Source: an uncultured bacterium
Lineage (GTDB): Bacteria > Hydrothermota > Tepidihabitantia > Tepidihabitantales > DTDR01
Reading direction: 5' to 3'
Assembly (NCBI GenBank): GCA_938040315.1
Contig: CALHQW010000037.1
Location: 1-39,689 of the forward strand
DNA: 39,689 bases
Below are positions 8,108 to 15,653 of the stretch, piece by piece; within the stretch, counting starts at the first letter, position 1, and the number at the start of each line of letters is the position of its first letter. The notes under the pieces were generated by a model. The model saw only the letters and a list, made by a program, of their open reading frames with translations, did no database searches and was not told the DNA's origin. The position numbers were made by a program, and so were the translations under genes.

Positions 8108-8209
8108 ATGAAAGACTGGTAAAAAACAGATGATACTATTGGTTAGAGAATTAAAAAAGTAAATCCACAAATTCTACAAGAAAAATCACGAGGAGATATC
8201 AAAACATAA
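8108..8209 (+). other. Non-coding interval 8003-8340, with a stop-interrupted reading-frame remnant
   Basis: The 338-nt gap between the divergent sigma and nuclease genes holds two promoters and a short inverted repeat. It also holds one frame (8108-8209) that reads MKDW-stop-KTDDTIG-stop-RIKKVNPQ and then 12 more residues before a third stop. That could be the decayed end of a small gene, but it is short and may be chance. I see no RNA gene. Confidence 0.25.
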
Positions 8210-8235
8210 AAATTTAATCTTAAGAGTTATATTGG

Positions 8236-8255
8236 AATTGTCAATAATTACAATT
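8236..8255. repeat. Short inverted repeat, possible operator
   Basis: AATTGT (8236-8241) and ACAATT (8250-8255) form a 6-bp dyad with an 8-nt AT-rich centre, about 17 nt upstream of the nuclease -35 box. This is a plausible binding site for a dimeric regulator, but such dyads are common in AT-rich DNA. Confidence 0.3.
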
Positions 8256-8271
8256 TCTAAATTTGCATCTC

Positions 8272-8299
8272 TTGATATTAACTCGACAATTAATATAAT
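8272..8299 (+). promoter_or_regulatory. sigma-70-like promoter of nuclease gene
   Basis: TTGATA (8272-8277), a 16-nt spacer and TATAAT (8294-8299) predict a start near 8306 and a leader of about 35 nt. A strong ribosome site AAAGGAGGTGA (8327-8337) precedes the ATG at 8341. It is therefore built differently from the leaderless promoters around it. Confidence 0.65.
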
Positions 8300-8340
8300 A
8301 TATAAACAATAGATTTAGAAAATAGAAAAGGAGGTGAAAG

Positions 8341-9099
8341 ATGAAATATAATTGTTGTGACTATAAATTGAGTCCCTCGGATTTTACATTTTTATATGAA
8401 GAATGTAAAAGATGTTACTACTTAAAGGTAAAACTAAATATCTCCCAACCATCCATCCCTTTACCTTCTATTTTTAGTAAAATGACGGGTCTTTTGAAAG
8501 ATTATTATAATAGAAAGCGAACAGAAGAGATATTTTCAGAATTAGGGTTTAAAGAGGGGGTTGTGGAATATGCTGAAAGATATGTTGAATCAAAACCTAT
8601 ACCTCTACAAATATCTGGTCGTGATGTTACCTGTTGTATCTATGGAAAATTTGATATTCTTATTAAATTTGACAATGGAGAGTATGGTCTTATAGATTTC
8701 AAAATTGGTAATCCTAATGAGGAACATCGTAAACTTTATAGCCGTCAATTACATGCCTATCTCTATGCTTTAGAGCACCCTACTTTAGAAACTATAGAAC
8801 GTTTGAAACTATCGCCTCCTATCTCCGTTACAAAGTTGGGGTTATTATATTTCTATCCCTCAGAAGTTAGCCAATTAAAAAATAAGGGATACTTCTCTTT
8901 TAATGCAAAAATTGAGTGGGTCGAAATCCCAAAGGATGAAGAAAGGTTTTTAAATTTTATTAAAGAAGTGGTAGAACTGCTTGAATCTTCAGAACCTCCG
9001 AACCTTTCTTTAACCTGTAAGTGGTGTGAATACCTTCGGAAATTAAACGATGAGGAATATATCGATATAAAAAAAAGAGATGACTACTACTCTATATAA
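8341..9099 (+). CDS. PD-(D/E)XK nuclease with four-cysteine metal site
   Basis: A 252-residue nuclease-fold protein related to the Cas4/RecB-like PD-(D/E)XK group. The catalytic core is GKFDILI (Asp105), LIDFKIG (Asp119, Lys121) and the following RQLHAYLYALE helix (Gln136, Tyr140). Cysteine pairs bracket it: CKRC at 22-25 and CKWC at 226-229, a likely Fe-S or zinc site. The first is preceded by LSPSDFTFLYEE, typical of this family. No cas1/cas2 genes or CRISPR repeats lie nearby, so a Cas4 role in adaptation is not supported; DNA repair or end-processing is the cautious guess. It is a single-gene unit with its own promoter and strong ribosome site. It uses more CGT arginine codons than its neighbours, and its flanks look degraded. 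Confidence 0.8.
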   Translation: MKYNCCDYKLSPSDFTFLYEECKRCYYLKVKLNISQPSIPLPSIFSKMTGLLKDYYNRKRTEEIFSELGFKEGVVEYAERYVESKPIPLQISGRDVTCCIYGKFDILIKFDNGEYGLIDFKIGNPNEEHRKLYSRQLHAYLYALEHPTLETIERLKLSPPISVTKLGLLYFYPSEVSQLKNKGYFSFNAKIEWVEIPKDEERFLNFIKEVVELLESSEPPNLSLTCKWCEYLRKLNDEEYIDIKKRDDYYSI

Positions 9100-9199
9100 A
9101 ATTCCTAAGAAATTTCTAAAATCTTGAATGAAAAAGTAAAAGTGGAGGTTATTTTGTTGATGATATTCTAATTTGTTTATTTACTGCCCTATTACTGCT

Positions 9200-9417
9200 A
9201 TGAAGGATGTGGATTATAAAGAAGATAATAAAACTTTCCAAAAACATCTACTAAAAGAGATATTAGGATTGGAATTGGAAAAATTGGAATGGCAGTGGTA
9301 TGGTTCGTGATAATTAGCAAGAAATTTGAAAAACTATCTGAAAAGATAAGAGAAAAATTGCTTTTAATACTCCTTAAAAAAGAAATCGCAAAAAATATCG
9401 CTGCTTCTATAGTGTAA
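9200..9417 (+). pseudogene. Possible frameshifted small gene in the 9100-9601 gap
   Basis: Two overlapping frames could be one broken gene. One runs from the ATG at 9200 to the TGA at 9308-9310 (36 residues, including EDNKTFQKHLLKEI). The other, two frames over, runs from the ATG at 9289 to the TAA at 9415-9417 (42 residues, including SKKFEKLSEKIREKLLL). Both are Lys/Glu/Leu-rich and helix-forming, and they overlap by 22 nt. Neither has a ribosome site or promoter. A chance open frame in AT-rich DNA is an alternative. Apart from this and the hairpin at 9481, I see nothing in the 502-nt gap. Confidence 0.25.
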
Positions 9418-9480
9418 ATAAAAAAGGATCGCCACTTCAAAAAATCTTAAAAAATAAATAAGAAAAAAGGATAAATAAAA

Positions 9481-9519
9481 ATAACCGATGATATAAAGAA
9501 TGGTAAGGATATCGGTTAT
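9481..9519. repeat. 9-bp inverted repeat (hairpin) in convergent gap
   Basis: ATAACCGAT (9481-9489) pairs perfectly with ATCGGTTAT (9511-9519) around a 21-nt loop, and a smaller AGGG-TTAT-CCCT element follows at once. No long T run follows, so it is not a classic terminator. It lies between the convergent nuclease gene and the 3' end of the long minus-strand operon, where it might protect or end either transcript. Confidence 0.4.
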
Positions 9520-9601
9520 AGGGTTATCCCTTTACTCTTAAAAACCTTTGATAGATAATAACTTTTTGATATATACTCCCTCTCCCTATACCTCAAAATA
9601 A

Positions 9602-10408
9602 TTATAACCTAACTTTTAATCTATACCTCTTTATAATTAAATACCCCCAATGAATATAATCGCCAAAATCCTTTAAATAATGAGTATCAGAACCTATCAA
9701 AAATCTCTTTATCCCAACTTTCTTACAAAGTCTTATTATCTCTTCCGATGGATAACTCTCTTTAAAAAACTGACGAAAACCAGAAGTGTTTATCTCTAAG
9801 GAAATATTATTCTCTTTCATCAGTTTTAAGATATCTTTTAAATATCTTAAACCCAAAACCTTTATCTCCATCCCAAATATTTTATAACCAAATTTTTTAT
9901 AAATATCTATATGAGCAATATGAGTAAATATCCTACTCTCAATCGCCTTCTTTAATAAATAAAAATACCTCTCTAAATATTCGCCTGCATTACTAAACGC
10001 CTTTATTAACCTCTCATTCTCTTTTGCCTCAGTAATGGAAATTGAATCTAACGAATGAATCGCTCCTAAAATATAATCAAAAGGATATCTCTTTACTATC
10101 TCCCTTATCTCTTCCTCCTCTTCTTCATAATAACCAACCTCAATACCTGCCTTTATTTTTATCTCTTTATATTTCTTTTTCATCTTCTCAACCTCAGAAA
10201 AATAATGAGAAAGCCAATCAGAACGCATATCAACAATCCGATTACCTAACTTAATAAAATCATCACTCTCTTTTCTCTTCTTTGATATCTCTAAATGGGG
10301 AGTAAAACCAATCTCTTGGTAATTTAATTTTATCGCCATCTTTATATAATCCTCTAAACTTCCCTCGGCATCCAAGGAATAACCGGGATGAAGATGATAA
10401 TCTCTCAT
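9602..10408 (-). CDS. PHP-domain histidinol-phosphatase family protein
   Basis: A 268-residue single-domain PHP phosphoesterase. All metal-binding motifs are present in order: YHLHPG (His5, His7), TPHLE (His38), GIEVGY (Glu89), GAIHSLD (His117), THIAHIDI (His162, His165) and GSDTH (Asp240, His242). The layout and length match HisK/HisJ-type histidinol-phosphate phosphatases, which remove phosphate from histidinol phosphate. No other his genes are nearby, so a different small phosphate ester is possible. It is the last gene of the long minus-strand series and overlaps the barrel gene upstream by 4 nt. Confidence 0.8.
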   Translation of the reverse strand: MRDYHLHPGYSLDAEGSLEDYIKMAIKLNYQEIGFTPHLEISKKRKESDDFIKLGNRIVDMRSDWLSHYFSEVEKMKKKYKEIKIKAGIEVGYYEEEEEEIREIVKRYPFDYILGAIHSLDSISITEAKENERLIKAFSNAGEYLERYFYLLKKAIESRIFTHIAHIDIYKKFGYKIFGMEIKVLGLRYLKDILKLMKENNISLEINTSGFRQFFKESYPSEEIIRLCKKVGIKRFLIGSDTHYLKDFGDYIHWGYLIIKRYRLKVRL

Positions 10409-11766
10409 ATCTTTATTGATAAATAAGTTATATAACCTATCTTCTTATCCAAAGAAAACTTTAATTTTAATAAAAAGTTTAAAAAATTGCAATTTATCTG
10501 GAAGACCAATCTTTGTTTTATATTTTCTTTTAAACTATGCTCTTCTAATATCTCTTCCTCAAAGTTATATACTTTGAAATCTCTGTTAAAATAATTAAAA
10601 TAATAGGCAAGGATAATTTCCCAGTTTCTTATCTTTCCCTTTATTTTTGGTGAAATCAAATATTTTCTTTTTATCTCTTTCCCTTCATAGTAATTATCAG
10701 AAAGAATTAAACAAAAAGAGAGATTTTTAAAATCTTTACTTATTAAAAAGGAATTTGACCACCTTCTTATTCTCGTTAATTTTAAATAACGCGTTAGTTT
10801 AAACTGCCAATCAAAGTTTTTCTCTTCTCTCTTTAAAATAAAAGAAAGATTATGAGGAAAGGAATCATATTGATAATTAAAGAAACTTAAATATTTAACT
10901 TGGAAAATAAAATAATCTAAATTAATTTTTATATTGGTATCAAAATAAGGAAAATCCCTTTTTTGATAATAGGTATAATTAGAGAGTTCTTTATTTAGAT
11001 AGGTAAAATGAAAGTGGTAAGTAAAAAATTTCCAAAGATAAAATATTGAAAAGGCAATGCCGTATTCCTTTCTATTACTAAAAGCAATCTCGGAGGAGAA
11101 ACAACTATTTATAAAATATTTTTTAATAAAATAACTTATCCCAAATTTCTCTTTTAAAAAATAGAAGATATTTATCCTATTCTTTAAAAGAATGGCAAAT
11201 ACCTTATTAGTTGTCAATAAAGAGAAATTTTGGTAATTTAAAAATAAACCAGTAAAACTTTTATTTTTATTATAAATTGTTGCCGGCTTAACCTCTTTTC
11301 TGTAAAGGTTTTTATATTCCTCAATTGGCAAATAATTCGGATGGGAAAAGATTAAAGAGAGAAAAGAAGAAAAGGTAAAATTACCTAAATAAAAATTGAA
11401 ATCTTTAAAATTAAATTTTAAATAACGAAGGAAAATACTATCCCTTCCTTCCCAATGATATTCAAAAAAGGAGAAGTATTTAAATTTCTGCCTTAAATTA
11501 TTATCTTTGAAATATAACAAATAATATCCTCTCGGTCTTTTTTCTTCCCCAATTTTTATAAAGGGGCTTATCTTTTTATCAATTTCTGCAATACTATCCT
11601 TTTCTATAATATTTTTAATTGTTGTCTCATCTAAATAAGGAACTATTTCCATATCCTTTATTTTACTTATTGGATTTTCCTTTAAAAATAATATCTCTTC
11701 TTGAAGATAATTATAACTCTCTTCTATTTGATTTGATAATAATAATAAAAAAAAGAGAATTACCAC
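10405..11766 (-). CDS. Putative outer-membrane beta-barrel with N-terminal helix-hairpin-helix-like segment
   Basis: A 453-residue protein with a short hydrophobic signal-like start. A helical segment at about 35-70 (IKDMEIVPYLDETTIKNII) resembles the degenerate helix-hairpin-helix found at the front of some Bacteroidetes-type barrel proteins. The remaining about 380 residues are Tyr/Phe/Asn/Lys-rich with alternating strands, as in an outer-membrane barrel. No enzyme motif is seen. It overlaps its upstream neighbour, another barrel-like protein, by 7 nt and the PHP gene by 4 nt. The odd point is its position at the end of a translation-gene cluster. Function unknown; the barrel call rests on composition and strand pattern only. 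Confidence 0.6.
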   Translation of the reverse strand: MVILFFLLLLSNQIEESYNYLQEEILFLKENPISKIKDMEIVPYLDETTIKNIIEKDSIAEIDKKISPFIKIGEEKRPRGYYLLYFKDNNLRQKFKYFSFFEYHWEGRDSIFLRYLKFNFKDFNFYLGNFTFSSFLSLIFSHPNYLPIEEYKNLYRKEVKPATIYNKNKSFTGLFLNYQNFSLLTTNKVFAILLKNRINIFYFLKEKFGISYFIKKYFINSCFSSEIAFSNRKEYGIAFSIFYLWKFFTYHFHFTYLNKELSNYTYYQKRDFPYFDTNIKINLDYFIFQVKYLSFFNYQYDSFPHNLSFILKREEKNFDWQFKLTRYLKLTRIRRWSNSFLISKDFKNLSFCLILSDNYYEGKEIKRKYLISPKIKGKIRNWEIILAYYFNYFNRDFKVYNFEEEILEEHSLKENIKQRLVFQINCNFLNFLLKLKFSLDKKIGYITYLSIKI

Positions 11767-12497
11767 TGAAAATAAAGACCAAAAAGATGAGTATCCTTTA
11801 GGCGATAATGAAATTTGAGAAAATAAAAGATACCAAAATTTTCTTTTAATAATAAATCAAATTTTAAATTAGTAGTGAAGGGAAGGAAATTAAATTCTTC
11901 GCCAAAAGATAGATTTTTGCTAAATTTAAAATCAAAGCCAATATTAACTTTATTATTTTCTTTTTCCTTAAAATAATAAAGAGGAATAAGTAAATTTTTG
12001 ATAAATTTTAAATCTATGCCCAAGATTATTTTTTCGCTTATCTCTTCATTCCAAATTTTTGGTTTATTGATATTGAAAATAGCAAAAGCGAAAGATAATT
12101 TCTGCCAATCATAATAAAGACCTAAATGATATGTAAAAAAGAAATCTCCCTTATTACCAATTTTAAAATAACAGAAATTTGGCAGGAAACCATAAGAAAA
12201 ATCTTTGATTTTATTGGTATAAAGAAGAGCGAAGCGATTTTCATTATAATTAGAATAATAAAGATTTTGAATTAAAAATCCGAAATTCCTAAATTTTGCT
12301 TGAAAGTTAAAATAGTTTAAAGTAGTTAATTTATAAGGGTTGGTATAAGAGAAAAAGAAGATATTTTTCTTTTCTTCATTAAGATAACTAGGATTAAGAT
12401 AAAAAGATTTATTTAGGGATTTATTAATAAGCGAGGTGTTTAGTTCTTCAATTTCAAATAAGAGAGTATTAAATAAGGTGATAAAGAAAACGACCAC
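11760..12497 (-). CDS. Putative PorV-like outer-membrane barrel protein
   Basis: A 245-residue protein with a hydrophobic N-terminus (VFFITLFNTLLF) followed by aromatic, strand-rich sequence. Features such as FYLNPSYLNEEKKNIFFFSY near the start, and FAIFNINKPKIW followed by the I/LGIDLKF type of strand, resemble the small barrels related to PorV and PorP of type IX secretion. The GTG at 12497 is used because no ATG is available, but it overlaps the zinc-ribbon gene by 29 nt and has no clear ribosome site, so the true start is uncertain. Given the type IX-like tails on the proteases at 20973 and 24194, a secretion role is a reasonable inference, not a demonstration. Confidence 0.5.
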   Translation of the reverse strand: MVVFFITLFNTLLFEIEELNTSLINKSLNKSFYLNPSYLNEEKKNIFFFSYTNPYKLTTLNYFNFQAKFRNFGFLIQNLYYSNYNENRFALLYTNKIKDFSYGFLPNFCYFKIGNKGDFFFTYHLGLYYDWQKLSFAFAIFNINKPKIWNEEISEKIILGIDLKFIKNLLIPLYYFKEKENNKVNIGFDFKFSKNLSFGEEFNFLPFTTNLKFDLLLKENFGIFYFLKFHYRLKDTHLFGLYFQW

Positions 12498-12819
12498 AAT
12501 TGGGACAAGTCTTTATCTCATTCTTACAGCGGGCAATTATTTCGGAAGGCAGTTTAATATAACAACCACTACAAAAACCTTTGATTACCTGAACAACCAC
12601 TTTGTTTCCGTAATGTTTTTTTATTCGGTCATATTCTTTTAAAAGATTTTCATCGATTTTTTTACGTAGTTTTTCCCGCTCCTTTTCAATCATCTTCACA
12701 AACTCAATACTTACTGGTTCGGTAAGGAAACCAAGTTTTTGATATTCCTTTTTTTCAAAATCTTTTAAAATAGAATCAAACTCTTCTAATTCCCTTAAAA
12801 GTTCAATCTGTTTTTTCAT
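12469..12819 (-). CDS. Short C4-type zinc-ribbon protein (DUF164/zf-RING_7 family)
   Basis: A 116-residue protein. An N-terminal helical/coiled-coil part (1-75) is followed by the family zinc ribbon with CSGC (about 83-86) and CPNC (about 105-108), and the conserved KLPSEI between them. Usual members are about 240 residues with a long coiled coil, so this copy carries only the last coil and the ribbon. Family members bind nucleic acid or ribosomes in some bacteria. It overlaps ptsN by 4 nt (ATGA) and sits in a translation-rich gene run, which fits a ribosome-linked role. Confidence 0.75.
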   Translation of the reverse strand: MKKQIELLRELEEFDSILKDFEKKEYQKLGFLTEPVSIEFVKMIEKEREKLRKKIDENLLKEYDRIKKHYGNKVVVQVIKGFCSGCYIKLPSEIIARCKNEIKTCPNCGRFLYHLI

Positions 12820-13271
12820 TTTATCTTCTCTTCAATCTCTTTAATCATTTTAATAAACTCTTCGGGCGTGTTGGGGACATTCAATTTTCGCTTTTTGGTT
12901 AGTTGTTGACAGATAGCTGCAACCCTGCCCAAAGTTAAAAGATATTGATTGCCCACATCATGGGGTGGCGCAACAATTAAAAATAAAAGATGGACTGGTT
13001 TTTTATCAATCGCATCAAAATCCACTCCCTCTTTTGAATAACCAACCGCAATCTCTAATTTATCAACCAATAAGGAACGGCAATGGGGAATGGCAATCCC
13101 TTTGCCAATTCCCGTCGAACCAAGTTCCTCCCTTTTTAAAAGAGTCTCTACTAATTTTTCATCATCTTCACCTTTAATCATTCTTACCAATTCCTTTAAA
13201 ACACCCGTTTTCTTTTTATTTTTGATTTGTAAGTTTATGCGGTCAGGCCTTAATAAAGGATAAAATAACAT
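12816..13271 (-). CDS. ptsN: PTS EIIA-Ntr-type phosphocarrier (PtsN family)
   Basis: A 151-residue single PTS EIIA type 2 domain. The phosphorylated histidine lies in GIAIPHCR (His63), preceded by REELGSTGIGKG, the family signature. No EIIB, EIIC, HPr or EI genes occur in the window, so a regulatory EIIA-Ntr role is likelier than sugar uptake. A strong ribosome site (GGAGG, 5 nt before the ATG) fixes the start. It is 10 nt downstream of argS and coupled by overlap to the zinc-ribbon gene. Confidence 0.85.
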   Translation of the reverse strand: MLFYPLLRPDRINLQIKNKKKTGVLKELVRMIKGEDDEKLVETLLKREELGSTGIGKGIAIPHCRSLLVDKLEIAVGYSKEGVDFDAIDKKPVHLLFLIVAPPHDVGNQYLLTLGRVAAICQQLTKKRKLNVPNTPEEFIKMIKEIEEKIK

Positions 13272-13281
13272 TTTACCTCCT

Positions 13282-14895
13282 TCACATTTTTTCTAATGGG
13301 GTAATACCCAAAATTTCTAAAATTTTTTTTATTATCTTTCGACAACAAAAGACTAAAAAAACTCTTGCCTTCATCAATTCTAAATCTTCTAAAATTACCC
13401 TTTCTTTTTCATAAAAATAATGAAATTTTTCTGCCAGTTCTAAAAGATAGTAAACCAAAATATGGGGAGCAAACTCTTTCACGGCTTGAATAATAATATC
13501 CTTAAATTTAAGTATTGTCAACATTAAAGAGCGTTCTTCTTTTGTTTTCAAATATTCTAAATTGACATCCTCTAAAAGTTTATCTAAATCATATCCCTTT
13601 TCTTTACCATATCTTTCAATACTGCAAATTCGGGCATAAGAATACTGAACATAAAAATAGGGATTCTCCTTGGTTGCCTTTTTAATTAATTCAATATCAA
13701 AAGTTAAATGTTGAGAAGGTTTTCTTAAAAGCAAGAAAAATTTCAAAGGATCAGAGCCAACCTCTTCTAATACCTCCTCTAAGGTAATGAACTCACCACC
13801 CCTTTTTGACATCTTTACTTTTTCTCCTTCCCTTTCTAAGGATACCTGTTGGGCAAGGATTACTAAAAAATTATTGGTATCAAAACCTAAACTTTTCATT
13901 CCGGCAACCATCCGCGGAATATAACCGTGATGGTCTGGTCCCCAAATATTAATAATTATTTCAAAACCCCTTTTTATTTTATCATAATGATAGGCTAAAT
14001 CGTTTAAAAAATAAGTAGGTCTTTTATCTTTGGTAATCAATACTCTATCCTCCCTATCACCAAAGAGAGAACTTTTAAAAAATAAGGCACCCTCTTTCTC
14101 ATAAACCAAATTTCCCTTTTCGAGAATTTCTAAAATCTTTTTTTGATATTGGATTATTGAAGACTCATAAATAAAGTTATCAAAATTTATTCCAAATTTA
14201 TTTAAAACCTCTTTTTGCCAAGATATTATCCTTTCCAAAAGAAAGGACCGCCATTTATCTTCTGGTAGATTTTTTTCTAAAATTTCTTGGGCAATCCCTA
14301 TTAAATATTCACCAGGATAACCCCCTTTGGGAAATTCACTTTTTATTCCTTTCAATTCCTTTATCCGATAAATAAGACTTTTTTCTAATAAATCAACCTG
14401 GGTGCCACAATCATTGATATAATATTCAGTAAAGACATCGTAATTCACAAATCTCAAAAGGTTGGCTAAGGCATTACCATAGGCACCGGCTCTTGCCTGA
14501 ACAACCGAAAGGGGACCTGTTGGATTAGCCGAGATATATTCCAAATTCACTTTTCTTTTTTTGCCAATATCAAAAAAGAAATAATCTTTTTCTAATACTT
14601 TTTTTAATTCCTTTCTTAAAAAATCAAAAGAAAAGGTGAAGTTTAAAAAGCCATTGCCACCAATTTCGATCTTTTCATAATCAGAATCATCTTTTATCTT
14701 CTCTAAGACCTCTTTACCAATCTCTTGCGGATTTTTCTTCAATTTTCTACTTAATAGAAAAAGCACATTAGAAGCATAATCACCAAATTTCTCTTCCTTA
14801 ATAAATTCAATTTCATGACTTTCGGGAATTTCAATTTGAGCATTTCTTAAAGTTTCAACAATCTTTTCACTCAGCATATCTCTTTTGGGGCGCAT
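13282..14895 (-). CDS. argS: Arginyl-tRNA synthetase with altered HIGH motif
   Basis: A 537-residue class I synthetase that charges tRNA-Arg. The Arg-N domain (about 1-100), the catalytic core with SANPTGPL (122-129) and YYINDCGTQ, the KMSKR loop (VKMSKRGGEF) and a C-terminal DALR anticodon-binding domain are all recognisable. The HIGH signature, normally His-x-Gly-His right after PTGPL, reads SVVQ (130-133), so both histidines are gone. The rest of the active site looks intact. An inner ATG at 14877 fits the family N-terminus better and reduces the overlap with rsfS from 29 to 11 nt; both starts have weak ribosome sites. No second argS is visible in the window. Confidence 0.9.
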   Translation of the reverse strand: MRPKRDMLSEKIVETLRNAQIEIPESHEIEFIKEEKFGDYASNVLFLLSRKLKKNPQEIGKEVLEKIKDDSDYEKIEIGGNGFLNFTFSFDFLRKELKKVLEKDYFFFDIGKKRKVNLEYISANPTGPLSVVQARAGAYGNALANLLRFVNYDVFTEYYINDCGTQVDLLEKSLIYRIKELKGIKSEFPKGGYPGEYLIGIAQEILEKNLPEDKWRSFLLERIISWQKEVLNKFGINFDNFIYESSIIQYQKKILEILEKGNLVYEKEGALFFKSSLFGDREDRVLITKDKRPTYFLNDLAYHYDKIKRGFEIIINIWGPDHHGYIPRMVAGMKSLGFDTNNFLVILAQQVSLEREGEKVKMSKRGGEFITLEEVLEEVGSDPLKFFLLLRKPSQHLTFDIELIKKATKENPYFYVQYSYARICSIERYGKEKGYDLDKLLEDVNLEYLKTKEERSLMLTILKFKDIIIQAVKEFAPHILVYYLLELAEKFHYFYEKERVILEDLELMKARVFLVFCCRKIIKKILEILGITPLEKM

Positions 14896-15205
14896 CTCCC
14901 CATAATCTCTCTAATCCATAAAATTCCCTTATTTCTTTCAAAAATATATGGACAACCACATCAATATAATCTATCAAAATCCATTGGGCTGGATTATAAC
15001 CTTCAATATGATGGGGTAAAATTCCCAAATCTTGTTTTATTCTTAATTCAATATCATCACATAGCGCCTGGGCATGAGGAATAGAATTAGCAGTCGCAAT
15101 TAAAAAATAGTCAGCAATTGGTGAAAGTTTTCTTAAATCTAAAAGTAGGATATTACTGGCTTTTTTATCAATCAAAATCTTAATAATATGCTCAATTATC
15201 TCCAT
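14867..15205 (-). CDS. rsfS: Ribosomal silencing factor RsfS
   Basis: A 112-residue Iojap/RsfS protein. It binds L14 (uL14) on the large subunit and blocks subunit joining when nutrients are scarce. Diagnostic features are VVHIFLKEIREFYGLERLWGD at the end, split here as HIFLKEIREFY and LERLWGDAP, with PIADYFLIATANS and HHIEGYNPAQWILIDY in the middle. Length is normal for the family. It overlaps the LytR_C-type gene upstream (14 nt) and argS downstream. Confidence 0.93.
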   Translation of the reverse strand: MEIIEHIIKILIDKKASNILLLDLRKLSPIADYFLIATANSIPHAQALCDDIELRIKQDLGILPHHIEGYNPAQWILIDYIDVVVHIFLKEIREFYGLERLWGDAPQKRYAE

Positions 15206-15653
15206 TTTTTATTATCTCAAAATAATCTTTGCCTAAAATTATTGACACTGATAAATTTAAAGTGGAATCTCCAAAGAAATATATCTGCGGATAGTCTTTA
15301 TTAAAAAAAGGTAATCCCTTTACTTGCCAAAAAAGAAATCTTTTTGGTTTTTTATTATATCTTAAATATTTTTGGATTATTTTCCCGTTTTTTAAATTTT
15401 TATCAATATGTTCAACCACAATTGTCTTTTCAAAAGTATCCTTTATCTCAATTACATATGATACCAAAAAATTATATTTTTGTAAATATTTATTAAAAAG
15501 AACTGATGCCAATTTGTCACCACTACCATTAATAATTGCAATTGATAACTTAGAGGAATCTTCTATTGGTAAATCCCTTTTAAAGTTTCTTTTAAACAAA
15601 AAGAAGAGAAGAATAGTTAAACCGATAATAACTAAAAAGATAAATTTTTTCAT
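15192..15653 (-). CDS. LytR C-terminal-domain membrane protein
   Basis: A 153-residue protein. One N-terminal membrane helix (about 3-20) is followed by an external domain whose start, LSIAIINGSGDKLAS, matches the LytR_C module (PF13399-like) often found next to rsfS. It has no LytR-CpsA-Psr catalytic domain. It is probably a periplasmic, cell-envelope-associated protein; activity unknown. It overlaps the nucleotidyltransferase gene by 4 nt and rsfS by 14 nt, so it is firmly within the operon. Confidence 0.65.
   Translation of the reverse strand: MKKFIFLVIIGLTILLFFLFKRNFKRDLPIEDSSKLSIAIINGSGDKLASVLFNKYLQKYNFLVSYVIEIKDTFEKTIVVEHIDKNLKNGKIIQKYLRYNKKPKRFLFWQVKGLPFFNKDYPQIYFFGDSTLNLSVSIILGKDYFEIIKNGDN

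Noticed and set aside
8341-9099. Cas4 of a CRISPR system
   Set aside because: The nuclease and cysteine motifs are similar, but no repeat array, cas1 or cas2 is seen in the window, and the family also exists outside CRISPR.
9198-9440. An 80-residue hydrophobic open frame on the minus strand
   Set aside because: It has no ribosome site or promoter and lies opposite the plus-strand frames; a Phe/Ile-rich composition is expected from the complement of AT-rich Lys-coding DNA.
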